From the NCBI GenBank assembly GCA_043806395.1, contig JAZDHC010000071.1, forward strand, positions 1 to 6,603: a stretch of 6,603 nucleotides of DNA, read 5' to 3'. Numbering within the stretch: the stretch's first letter is position 1; every line of letters begins with the position of its first letter. The notes below the pieces were generated by a model. The model made no database searches. It was given only the letters and a program-made list of their open reading frames with translations, and had not been told where the DNA came from. Source of the stretch: CG2-30-40-21 sp043806395. Its GTDB lineage: Bacteria > UBA9089 > CG2-30-40-21. The position numbers were made by a program, and so were the translations under genes. Shown in pieces: positions 1-6,006 of this stretch.

Positions 1-51
1 TCAATAACACTATATGTGTAGGCACTCTCTCATTTGCCGTCCACAAGTAGC

Positions 52-69
52 GGAAGGCTTCAGCCTTCC
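52..69. repeat. Palindrome GGAAGGCT-TC-AGCCTTCC in left MITE
   Basis: Perfect 8-bp arms around a 2-nt centre. It is paired with the related palindrome at 77-94 (GGAGGGCT-GA-AGCCCTCC on the plus strand). The two can fold as separate hairpins or, since 16 of 18 bases are complementary between them, as one longer hairpin. No T-tract follows, so it is not a classical intrinsic terminator, though it is the only strong structure downstream of csm4 in the window. Confidence 0.8.
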
Positions 70-76
70 ATCCATT

Positions 77-94
77 GGAGGGCTGAAGCCCTCC
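77..94. repeat. Palindrome GGAGGGCT-GA-AGCCCTCC in left MITE
   Basis: Perfect 8-bp arms around a 2-nt centre. It is the partner of the palindrome at 52-69 and corresponds to 5964-5981 in the right copy. Confidence 0.8.
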
Positions 95-133
95 TCTACA
101 TTATTATCGTAGGACTCGCAAAACACCATTTTC

Positions 134-1069
134 TCATTTTGCGTAAGTCCTAATATTAATTATAATTGGTATTGCAAAGGCATATCCATAATGAACTACT
201 TCTGGCATTGCAGGGGCAATGCCTTCAATCATTCTACCATAGAATGGTTTAACATTTCCTTGGACTATAAAACTGGAACCAGCGGTTAACATCATCAATG
301 GTTTTTTGAACGGACTGCCGCAGAAAGTAAATTCACCACCGAGTTTTCCATACTTCACCATTGTTTTGTAAAATCCATCAGTTGGATCATGTTTTGCAGG
401 AACGAAATTGGACAATGTCATGAACCCGTTTGCATCATCAAAATTATTAAACCCATCAAACGGTTCAAGCTGACTGATAATCTCAAACGCCCCTTTACCA
501 ATAGATTTTCTCTTGCCATAACCTGTCAACGAGAGATCTTTGAAAAGCGAAAAAACCTTTTCTTCCCATCCGTCTCTTATCCTTAGATAGATGTTGATTG
601 TCTGATACATTTCTTCAAGGATATATTCTTCAAGTTCAAAAAGAGAGCCTTCTTCTCCGGTTGTGCCGGTCATCCTGTTAATCGAACTGTGAAGGGTTGT
701 AAATTCTCTAAGTGGTTTATTTTTTTCGGTCAATTCAATTTCTAAATTGCCCCTTCGGACAGAGTCAAATGATTCTGGTGTCAGCCATGCAATTTTTTTT
801 AACTCTTTAGCTTTTTGATAGGCAGCAGAACCTTCCTCTTTTTGTTTCATTAATGATAAATGAGCAGGTACAGGCAATAGGTCGCCCGGCATACCATCTG
901 ACAAAACAAATGCAGGATTTCCGTTTTTATACTCATCAAGAAAATCTTTCAAGACATCCGTTCCTTCACGCCATGCCATAATCCAGCAAAGATTACCAAA
1001 TATTGTATCTGCCTGCCATGGGGTTAGAAAGCTGCCCTGAGGTTTGATTTTTAAGCAATAGGTTTTCAT
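134..1069 (-). CDS. csm4: Type III-A effector subunit Csm4 (RAMP, crRNA 5'-handle binding)
   Basis: Csm4 is a Cas5-like RAMP subunit that binds the 5' repeat handle of crRNA and joins Cas10 at the base of the Csm complex. The 311-aa length fits the family. Family landmarks are the N-terminal F-T-P-x-Q-A-D-T-x-F-G-N-L-C-W block (residues 14-29), SDGMPGDLLPVP (57-68), a glycine/basic loop GYGKRKSIGKG (183-193), and a C-terminal region with YGRMIEG and HYGYAFAIP. The ATG at 1069 has a GAGG Shine-Dalgarno site that overlaps the csm3 stop, with an 8-nt gap between the genes, so translation is probably coupled. The 3' end is odd: the last five codons (RTYAK) and the TGA stop lie inside the left MITE's terminal repeat. 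The conserved fold seems complete before that point, so the protein is probably functional with a replaced tail. It is last in the visible operon, and csm5 does not follow within the window. Confidence 0.93.
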   Translation of the reverse strand: MKTYCLKIKPQGSFLTPWQADTIFGNLCWIMAWREGTDVLKDFLDEYKNGNPAFVLSDGMPGDLLPVPAHLSLMKQKEEGSAAYQKAKELKKIAWLTPESFDSVRRGNLEIELTEKNKPLREFTTLHSSINRMTGTTGEEGSLFELEEYILEEMYQTINIYLRIRDGWEEKVFSLFKDLSLTGYGKRKSIGKGAFEIISQLEPFDGFNNFDDANGFMTLSNFVPAKHDPTDGFYKTMVKYGKLGGEFTFCGSPFKKPLMMLTAGSSFIVQGNVKPFYGRMIEGIAPAMPEVVHYGYAFAIPIIINIRTYAK

Positions 1070-1077
1070 GTCTGCCT

Positions 1078-1752
1078 CTACAGTTGAAATGGTGTTCCAT
1101 CGAGTTTCATATCGTGAAAACTTACCTTGCCTGAACCCCTGCTGCCAAATCCGCCGAGATAGGTGCTTTGGACCTCTTTCAAGCCATCTTTTATAAAATC
1201 AATCATGTCTTTGCCATCACCATCTGTATCGTATAATTGTACAACGATTTCGATGTCAAACTCTGCTCCGGATGGAACCCTCTCTTGTGAGCGTGGATGC
1301 TCTGCTGTGCCAGATATCCTATTTACAATATTTTCTGTTTTTTTCTCAAGACAGGATATTCCCTTATCCTTAACAAGCAAACGGTATTCTTCACGAGTTT
1401 TTTCATTAAGAAAAGCATCCCTAACCAAGATACGCGTAGCACCGAGCTGATGCTTTGTATTCTTATGTGCTCCAAATACCTTGCAAATTCGACAACGAGG
1501 ATCTCCACAACCACATGGTTCTTCATCACATGGTTCTCCCTTTTTGTTAAATGTACCCAATTTCTTTTCCAATTGTGATCGCATCTTTCCCTTTAATGAA
1601 GAACCGGGTATAAATGGTTCTTCATTTATAGGATGTTTGATTATCGGCAAATCCACCCCTCCTATCTCAATCTGATCTGCCGAACCACCAATATGCAACC
1701 CAGAATCACATCTTAGTGTTCCTGTTATGACCTTGTACCCTATAAGTTTCAT
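1078..1752 (-). CDS. csm3: Type III-A backbone subunit Csm3 (target-RNA endonuclease, RAMP)
   Basis: Csm3 forms the repeated Cas7-like backbone around crRNA and cuts bound target RNA at 6-nt intervals. The 224-aa length is usual. The signature runs from GLHIGG (18-23) through GGVD to IPGSSLKGKMR (48-58). D34 aligns with the catalytic Asp (D33) known in Streptococcus thermophilus Csm3, so RNA cleavage should be intact. A cysteine cluster (C75, C80, C82, C87, C90, followed by H96) matches the zinc-binding insert found in many Csm3 proteins. A glycine-rich loop, GGFGSRGSGKV, lies near the C terminus (200-210). The ATG at 1752 has a strong AAGGAGG site (1761-1767) that begins at the csm2 stop codon. 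Only 15 nt separate it from csm2 and 8 nt from csm4, so it is clearly within one operon. Confidence 0.97.
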   Translation of the reverse strand: MKLIGYKVITGTLRCDSGLHIGGSADQIEIGGVDLPIIKHPINEEPFIPGSSLKGKMRSQLEKKLGTFNKKGEPCDEEPCGCGDPRCRICKVFGAHKNTKHQLGATRILVRDAFLNEKTREEYRLLVKDKGISCLEKKTENIVNRISGTAEHPRSQERVPSGAEFDIEIVVQLYDTDGDGKDMIDFIKDGLKEVQSTYLGGFGSRGSGKVSFHDMKLDGTPFQL

Positions 1753-1760
1753 AGCTTGTT

Positions 1761-1767
1761 TCCTCCT
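1761..1767 (-). promoter_or_regulatory. Ribosome binding site of csm3
   Basis: AAGGAGG on the minus strand overlaps the 3' side of the csm2 stop codon and lies 8 nt before the csm3 ATG at 1752. It is the strongest Shine-Dalgarno site in the operon, in keeping with Csm3 being needed in several copies per complex (that last point is inference). Confidence 0.75.
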
Positions 1768-2328
1768 TTAACTTTTTGGATAAAGATATGTGAAATAGGC
1801 AACAACAGCTTCAAAATGCTGCATAAAACCTTCCTCAAAATCTTTTTGAATCTTTATAGTCTTAATGTTTCTATCTATAAATTCATAAAAACTTTGTGGT
1901 ATTTTATCTTTACCCTTTGCTTCTGATGCAAAAGGGCTTAATTTTTTAATGTTCAGATTTACTGCGTCCCAATCTTTTGTCATCTTCAAACGATTCTCTG
2001 CCGCCTTTGCATGTGTGTAGAACCGCCTTAATTGGTGATTTTTAAGTTTCGGGTATCCTGTACCAAAAGATCTTGCTACCTCTTCTGCATCAGTCGTTAT
2101 GAAATCCTCCCAGAGGTATCCCTTCTCATTAAAATAACCTTTTTTCAGCTTGTTTAGATAATCACTTGGCAGCACATCAGGTCTTCTATTCTTCTGACTT
2201 TGGCTACAATCGTAGCATGTGTCAAATTTATCATCCTTGAGAGGTTTTTGGCATATCCGGCATACCTTTTGCATTTCACCACCCCCTTTTATTCCTGCCT
2301 TTTCAAAGGCATGTTTCATGTTATTCAT
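1768..2328 (-). CDS. csm2: Type III-A small subunit Csm2 with N-terminal zinc-ribbon-like segment
   Basis: Csm2 is the small helical subunit that stacks along the Csm3 backbone and contacts the crRNA-target duplex. From the ATG at 2328 it is 186 aa, longer than the roughly 120-150 aa usual for the family. The family core is in the C-terminal two thirds: the helix LKNHQLRRFYTHAKAA and the closing FMQHFEAVVAYF. The extra N-terminal part holds CxxC-x11-CxxC (C23, C26, C38, C41), typical of a structural zinc ribbon, then a DYLNKLKKGYFNEKG stretch. I chose ATG 2328 because AGGGGTGAG (2333-2341) lies 4 nt before it and the gene then overlaps the end of cas10 by 8 nt. An upstream in-frame GTG at 2337 would place that site inside the gene. 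The internal ATG at 2274, also after a G-rich stretch, would give 168 aa and still keep the cysteines. Confidence 0.88.
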   Translation of the reverse strand: MNNMKHAFEKAGIKGGGEMQKVCRICQKPLKDDKFDTCYDCSQSQKNRRPDVLPSDYLNKLKKGYFNEKGYLWEDFITTDAEEVARSFGTGYPKLKNHQLRRFYTHAKAAENRLKMTKDWDAVNLNIKKLSPFASEAKGKDKIPQSFYEFIDRNIKTIKIQKDFEEGFMQHFEAVVAYFTYLYPKS

Positions 2329-4747
2329 TTTTCTCACCCCTATTTGCCGTTAAGGCATAGTTGGCAATAATGCCAAGATTTTTTAATTTCAAACCTCTTG
2401 AATCTTTTAAGTCTTCTGCCCATTGTCTGATTTCTCTTTTTTTCGGGTCATTTGAATCCAATGATGGCAGATTTCTTGCGACATCATAAGCCATAAGCGG
2501 AAGGAATTTCAAGTATCTTGTTTCACCAGTTCTCTGGAATTTATCACTCATTTTCGAGTAAATAAGCAAGTTCCTTGCAAAACCCATTGAGATATCTTTT
2601 TGTTTAAGCCATTTCTCCAGCATCTCTGATTCTTGAATTATGCCTGATACATCGCTCCATTTTACTGTATGAGCAAATATTGTCAAGCTGTCTTTACCTT
2701 TATTACCCTTTGAAATATCAAGAAAATTATCTGCCATCTCTACTGCCCTAAAAACAGGATAATTGTGCTTGACAAAGGCTATACCGGCTGAAAGCGTAAT
2801 ATTCTCATTATTGCAGGTAAATTCCTTAAACCTTGCGTTCAATTCATCTGCAAAATTAATTATCACATCCCATGGTCCAATAACAAGTACATCATCACCC
2901 CCGGAATAAACTGTATATATCTCAGGATAACTAACCTCTATCAATTGCTGCATATAGCCGCAGAAAAATACATCGAGCATTCGACTTAATGTAGCTACTC
3001 GTGAAACAGTATTGTTATCTCTTAGCCCACAGGCAAACACTTCACCCAAATTGTCCACATCTGCCTTTAAGTAACCAAGTAGCTGCCTGCCCTTACTCTC
3101 AGACACAACACATTCAAAAGATTTTGGCTTATTCTTCTCTGCACTATCTCTTTCAGAACACTTAATATTTTCACAATCATTGCAATCATGGTCAGTTATA
3201 AATTTCGAGACATGATTTGCTATAACACGGTGTGTTACAGGAAATTCCGTACTCGTTTCAAACTCATCAATGCTTAATATAAGATATGCTCCATGTTTTA
3301 CCTGCCGTAGTGTTTTTAACAAGTCAAACGAGTAATCAAGATAACTTTTATTGAATTCACCACCCTTATCTTTGTAAAACGCAATATATTTTGTATCCGT
3401 GAGTTTTTGTCCGATTGCCTTGTCATCATTGCATTTATCACAGATATATTTGTCTTCGTCTATTTTACCCGGGAATTTATTACATGCCTTGCAAAGTTTT
3501 TCTTCATCACCAAAATCAATATTAACCGTTGCTACAGCTTCATTCCATAATCCGTTTTCTATCATGATTTCATTAAAAGGATTTTTCTTTATCCTTTGGA
3601 GTGATTGGTTCAGTTTTTTCAGTGATTCACCATAATTGCCAAAATCATTACCTGATAAACGAATTGTCTCTATGTTTAGATTGATCTCTGCATTAAACTT
3701 TTCATAAAACCATGAGTCAGTATCTTGCTTGATTGCCTGTATCCTCTCATTTGCATCTGTGAGATTAGGCAAAAGTATATAAAATTTACCGCCTGATGCC
3801 ATCAGGATATTTGCCAATGGCAGAGAAAAGGCATGTAAAATTTTGTGGCTTACTATTTCCGAAAGCATATTAATCTGAAACGATCTTGCTCTCAGTCGTT
3901 TGCTAACCCCACCTGCTCCGATATGGGTAATGTTGAATATATAATTTTGAATGCCTGACAGATCACCAACCAAAAGGATAAATTTATCTATCTTATCATT
4001 TTTAATTTTATTTTCCTTGAAATCAAGAGAGTGATATTGATAAAGACATGCGGCAATGGCACAAGTAGTCTTCAGATGGTCAAAAAGTGAAACATCAGGT
4101 ATTTCCTCTTGGGTATTGCTGGGGATACACCATGTATATTGCATCAGGATTGCAAAAATATTTGCAAACATCGTGTCAAAATCTACTTGATTAATATGTT
4201 CTGTGCTTTTGACAAGCATGTTGAATTTTTCCCCAAAGCCTCGCAGATGATCATTTAATTCACCAAGTTTGTATTCATCAAACTTTTTAGGGAATGCATC
4301 TTCAGGGTTTAAGGGCTTTGCATAGTATTTAAGTTTTACAGGCAATGCCTTATCAAGCTTAATACAACTAAATATAGACACCAGAGGGACTGACTTAAAA
4401 TCCTGATACTCTTCTGCTTTTTCACCCCTTTCTGATGATGAATAATTATCAGACCTGCTGACGAGATAACTTAATGCTCTGTATTTATCAGGGGCATTCT
4501 TGCAAATTAGATCTTTGCCTAATCTTGGATCCTCATGATGTTTCTGGACAAGGGTTTGAAGCAGATCAAAATCTACAAATTTTGAGAAGAAATCCTTAAA
4601 AGTACTGACAAAATTAGCCGAAACTTGAGGATGTTTCCCTTTTGTGTCAAGTGCCCCAAAACTCCCTCGCTGTAGTAGTTTCCCCACATCATGCAACATT
4701 GCCCCAAGCATTACTGTCTGATATTCTCTTTGATTAACTCCTTCCAT
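2321..4747 (-). CDS. cas10: Type III-A large subunit Cas10/Csm1 (HD nuclease and cyclic oligoadenylate synthase)
   Basis: Cas10 is the signalling and DNA-cutting subunit of the Csm complex. The 808-aa protein has an N-terminal HD domain with the H19-D20 pair in MLHDVGKLL, a further H39, and the HH pair of VQKHHEDP. The first palm domain begins around GDLSGIQNYIF (261-271). A four-cysteine zinc site follows (C419, C422, C436, C439). The second palm carries an intact GGDD motif (616-619), the active site for making cyclic oligoadenylates from ATP. A helical C-terminal domain ends at 808. An additional Cys/His group (H520, C522, C525, C530) sits in an insert between the zinc site and GGDD. The ATG at 4747 is preceded by GAGGTGAGG (4750-4758). 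The 83-nt gap after cas6 holds a second promoter. The 3' end overlaps csm2 by 8 nt. Both catalytic motifs are present, so DNase and cOA activity are expected. Confidence 0.97.
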   Translation of the reverse strand: MEGVNQREYQTVMLGAMLHDVGKLLQRGSFGALDTKGKHPQVSANFVSTFKDFFSKFVDFDLLQTLVQKHHEDPRLGKDLICKNAPDKYRALSYLVSRSDNYSSSERGEKAEEYQDFKSVPLVSIFSCIKLDKALPVKLKYYAKPLNPEDAFPKKFDEYKLGELNDHLRGFGEKFNMLVKSTEHINQVDFDTMFANIFAILMQYTWCIPSNTQEEIPDVSLFDHLKTTCAIAACLYQYHSLDFKENKIKNDKIDKFILLVGDLSGIQNYIFNITHIGAGGVSKRLRARSFQINMLSEIVSHKILHAFSLPLANILMASGGKFYILLPNLTDANERIQAIKQDTDSWFYEKFNAEINLNIETIRLSGNDFGNYGESLKKLNQSLQRIKKNPFNEIMIENGLWNEAVATVNIDFGDEEKLCKACNKFPGKIDEDKYICDKCNDDKAIGQKLTDTKYIAFYKDKGGEFNKSYLDYSFDLLKTLRQVKHGAYLILSIDEFETSTEFPVTHRVIANHVSKFITDHDCNDCENIKCSERDSAEKNKPKSFECVVSESKGRQLLGYLKADVDNLGEVFACGLRDNNTVSRVATLSRMLDVFFCGYMQQLIEVSYPEIYTVYSGGDDVLVIGPWDVIINFADELNARFKEFTCNNENITLSAGIAFVKHNYPVFRAVEMADNFLDISKGNKGKDSLTIFAHTVKWSDVSGIIQESEMLEKWLKQKDISMGFARNLLIYSKMSDKFQRTGETRYLKFLPLMAYDVARNLPSLDSNDPKKREIRQWAEDLKDSRGLKLKNLGIIANYALTANRGEKNE
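2333..2341 (-). promoter_or_regulatory. Ribosome binding site of csm2 (decides the start)
   Basis: AGGGGTGAG on the minus strand lies inside the end of cas10, 4 nt before ATG 2328. It overlaps the competing GTG at 2337, which it argues against. Ribosomes finishing cas10 would be placed directly on the csm2 start. Confidence 0.6.
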
Positions 4748-4749
4748 AT

Positions 4750-4758
4750 CCTCACCTC
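4750..4758 (-). promoter_or_regulatory. Ribosome binding site of cas10
   Basis: GAGGTGAGG on the minus strand. The GAGGTG core (4753-4758) ends 5 nt before the cas10 ATG and lies within the short leader predicted from the promoter at 4769-4797. Confidence 0.65.
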
Positions 4759-4768
4759 ATAAACAATC

Positions 4769-4797
4769 ATTATGCACCTTACATGGTTAAAAGTCAA
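4769..4797 (-). promoter_or_regulatory. Sigma70-type promoter before cas10
   Basis: On the minus strand, TTGACT (4792-4797) and CATAAT (4769-4774) are separated by exactly 17 nt. Each differs from the consensus hexamer at one base. The predicted start near 4762 gives a leader of about 15 nt that contains the cas10 Shine-Dalgarno site. This would allow cas10-csm2-csm3-csm4 to be transcribed independently of cas6. The -35 region (TTGACTTTT then ATGT) resembles that of the cas6 promoter. Confidence 0.55.
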
Positions 4798-4830
4798 ACA
4801 ATATCTCTTATTTCTCGCTTCCACAGTTTC

Positions 4831-5814
4831 CTATCCTATCTCATACCTTCCCAGCCCAAAACTCGTCCCCTTGCCAACATGCAGGATTTCTCCAGCCTGT
4901 ATCAATGGCATAAATGGTTCTATGTTTCCCTCAAAGGTTATCTTGCCAACAAAGCCACCCATTTTCATGCGAGTATCCTGTCTGGCAGAATATCTCTCCC
5001 AGTCATACCATTGTAGGGTCGCACGATCAAAGGACTCTATCTTTATCTGTTCTGCTTGCTCTATAATCCCTCTAAAATCTATCTGTGATGTGTCGCCACC
5101 ACAGTGGAAGTAGGAGAGAAGGGCTATCCGGCGGAGTAGGTTTCTTACAAGTATGTGAAATTCTAAATCTTTGGTCAGGCATCCATTGTAGATAATGCGG
5201 CAAGGGGTGAGAAAGTTGAGGGTTAGAGGTTGGGGGTTGGGAGTTGAGAATTGGGAGTTAAGAGTTGAGGGTTGAAAGTTGAGAAGGGTTGAGGGATTAA
5301 ATGAGTTAAGGGTTTTACCTTTGGAATCATAGATTGTCTTTCCCTCGCAATTGACACCTTGCAACTCAAACCTGCCCCTGCCTTTTCCAATGCCTATTCT
5401 CCCCAGCTCCTCGAAGGTGTAAATAAAATAAGGAAGATAATCTATTGCCTTGCCAATGAGGATAAGATTGAAGGTAATGGTATCCCCATGTTTATATCCC
5501 TGACGCTTCTCAGGGGGTGGTTCTATGACAAAGGGATGTGGTGCAGCTTCATATTTACGCATCATAGCAGTATTAGCCGGTGGCGGGGTTTCAAATACAT
5601 ACGAATAAACACATTTTTCCTTCAGGATACATTCATGGCATAATCTGTCTCTTAAGGCACACACCACCCTTTTGAAGGCAGTACCAAAACCACCCCGCAG
5701 GGTTGAACCCAGATACAGCGGCAGGTGTAAATCTTCGATAGCTGTAAGAATAAACTCAAATCGTGTCAATCTAAAATTATTCAAAATATTGCAGGTGGAT
5801 TCCATTGTTTTCAT
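4831..5814 (-). CDS. cas6: CRISPR pre-crRNA processing endoribonuclease Cas6
   Basis: Cas6 cuts the repeat RNA of CRISPR transcripts to release crRNAs for the Csm complex. The 327-aa protein has the family start (LTRFEF, then LHLPLYLGSTLRGGFG at residues 29-44), Cys residues C59, C62 and C68 in a CxxC-x5-C group, GRIGIGKGRGRFEL midway, and the diagnostic glycine-rich C terminus with GEILHVGKGTSFGLGRYEI. Between the two RAMP halves, about residues 168-202, lies a Ser/Thr/Pro/Asn/Gln-rich linker encoded by a heptanucleotide repeat. The reading frame is open from a GTG at 5892, but family proteins begin close to LTRFEF and a strong promoter lies inside the extension, so I chose ATG 5814; ATG 5805 is also possible. 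The mRNA may be nearly leaderless, as no Shine-Dalgarno is seen. It is first in the operon, 83 nt before cas10. Confidence 0.9.
   Translation of the reverse strand: MKTMESTCNILNNFRLTRFEFILTAIEDLHLPLYLGSTLRGGFGTAFKRVVCALRDRLCHECILKEKCVYSYVFETPPPANTAMMRKYEAAPHPFVIEPPPEKRQGYKHGDTITFNLILIGKAIDYLPYFIYTFEELGRIGIGKGRGRFELQGVNCEGKTIYDSKGKTLNSFNPSTLLNFQPSTLNSQFSTPNPQPLTLNFLTPCRIIYNGCLTKDLEFHILVRNLLRRIALLSYFHCGGDTSQIDFRGIIEQAEQIKIESFDRATLQWYDWERYSARQDTRMKMGGFVGKITFEGNIEPFMPLIQAGEILHVGKGTSFGLGRYEIG
5211..5280. repeat. Heptanucleotide tandem repeat inside cas6 (10 units)
   Basis: Ten consecutive 7-nt units in perfect register on the plus strand, consensus G-R-R-R-R-T-T (for example GAAAGTT, GAGGGTT, GGGAGTT). 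Looser units continue to about 5314. On the coding minus strand the units read as AAYYYYC-type pyrimidine-rich repeats. Because 7 is not a multiple of 3, the peptide repeats every 21 nt, giving 7-residue units such as QPSTLNS and QFSTPNP. The array adds no stop codon to cas6. Confidence 0.9.
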
Positions 5815-5823
5815 GATACATAA

Positions 5824-5852
5824 AGAATAGCAAAAAACATGTGAAAAGTCAA
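5824..5852 (-). promoter_or_regulatory. Sigma70-type promoter before cas6
   Basis: On the minus strand, TTGACT (5847-5852; 5 of 6 consensus) and TATTCT (5824-5829; 4 of 6) are separated by 17 nt. Transcription would start near 5817, only 2-3 nt before ATG 5814 and about 12 nt before ATG 5805. It lies between the MITE and cas6, so the MITE does not appear to provide it. Confidence 0.55.
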
Positions 5853-5905
5853 GGAGAAAAGTTGAATTGTTAAAAAAACTAATGCCTGACACGAAGATTT
5901 ACCTT

Positions 5906-5948
5906 TAGGACTTACGCAAAATGAGAAAATGGTGTTTTGCGAGTCCTA
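5906..5948. repeat. Subterminal hairpin formed by TIR and an internal TIR copy
   Basis: TAGGACTTACGCAAAA (5906-5921) is followed after 13 nt by TTTTGCGAGTCCTA (5935-5948), an inverted copy lacking two bases, so this end folds into a hairpin on its own. Bases 5926-5948 are also a direct repeat of the element's other end, 6086-6110, apart from the same 2-nt gap. The equivalent in the left copy is 110-152. Confidence 0.8.
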
Positions 5949-5963
5949 CGATAACAATGTAGA

Positions 5964-6006
5964 GGAGGGCTTCAGCCCTCCAATGGATGGAAGGCTGAAG
6001 CCTTCC
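5964..6006. repeat. Two adjacent 18-bp palindromes in right MITE
   Basis: GGAGGGCT-TC-AGCCCTCC at 5964-5981 and GGAAGGCT-GA-AGCCTTCC at 5989-6006, each with 8-bp arms and a 2-nt centre. They are complementary to each other at 16 of 18 positions, and the flanking GTAG (5959-5962) and CTAC (6008-6011) extend that pairing. The pattern resembles REP-like palindromes. In a transcript reading leftward from the upstream gene it would form strong hairpins. Confidence 0.8.

Larger units (their letters stand above)
1..152 (-). mobile_element. MITE, left copy (outer end cut by window edge)
   Basis: This stretch is the reverse complement of 5906-6057, aligned without gaps and with only three differences (positions 23, 45 and 104). 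It is therefore a second, inverted copy of the 205-bp element at the right of the window; about 53 bp of its outer end lie beyond base 1. Its inner terminal repeat, TTTTGCGTAAGTCCTA, is at 137-152. It contains two 18-bp near-palindromes at 52-69 and 77-94 and a second, slightly shortened TIR copy (TAGGACTCGCAAAA) at 110-123. There is no transposase, so it would have to be moved by an enzyme supplied elsewhere. Its inner end overlaps the 3' end of csm4. Target duplication cannot be checked because the outer end is missing. Confidence 0.88.

Noticed and set aside
52..94. Rho-independent terminator after csm4
   Set aside because: The hairpins are strong but no T-tract follows in the direction of transcription, and the same hairpins recur in the other MITE copy, so they belong to the element.
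134..1069. Csm4 as a pseudogene broken by the MITE
   Set aside because: All family blocks through HYGYAFAIP are present and the length is normal; only the extreme tail is changed.
4772..5113. Plus-strand frame of 113 codons opposite cas6
   Set aside because: It lies antisense to the conserved C-terminal half of cas6 and resembles no known protein; it is a shadow.
5218..5245. Possible G-quadruplex on the plus strand
   Set aside because: Only two-G runs are available in four places with irregular loops; the G bias follows from the heptad repeat.
5211..5314. Possible CRISPR array or repeats with spacers
   Set aside because: The units are 7 nt, contiguous and without spacers, and lie inside the open cas6 frame.
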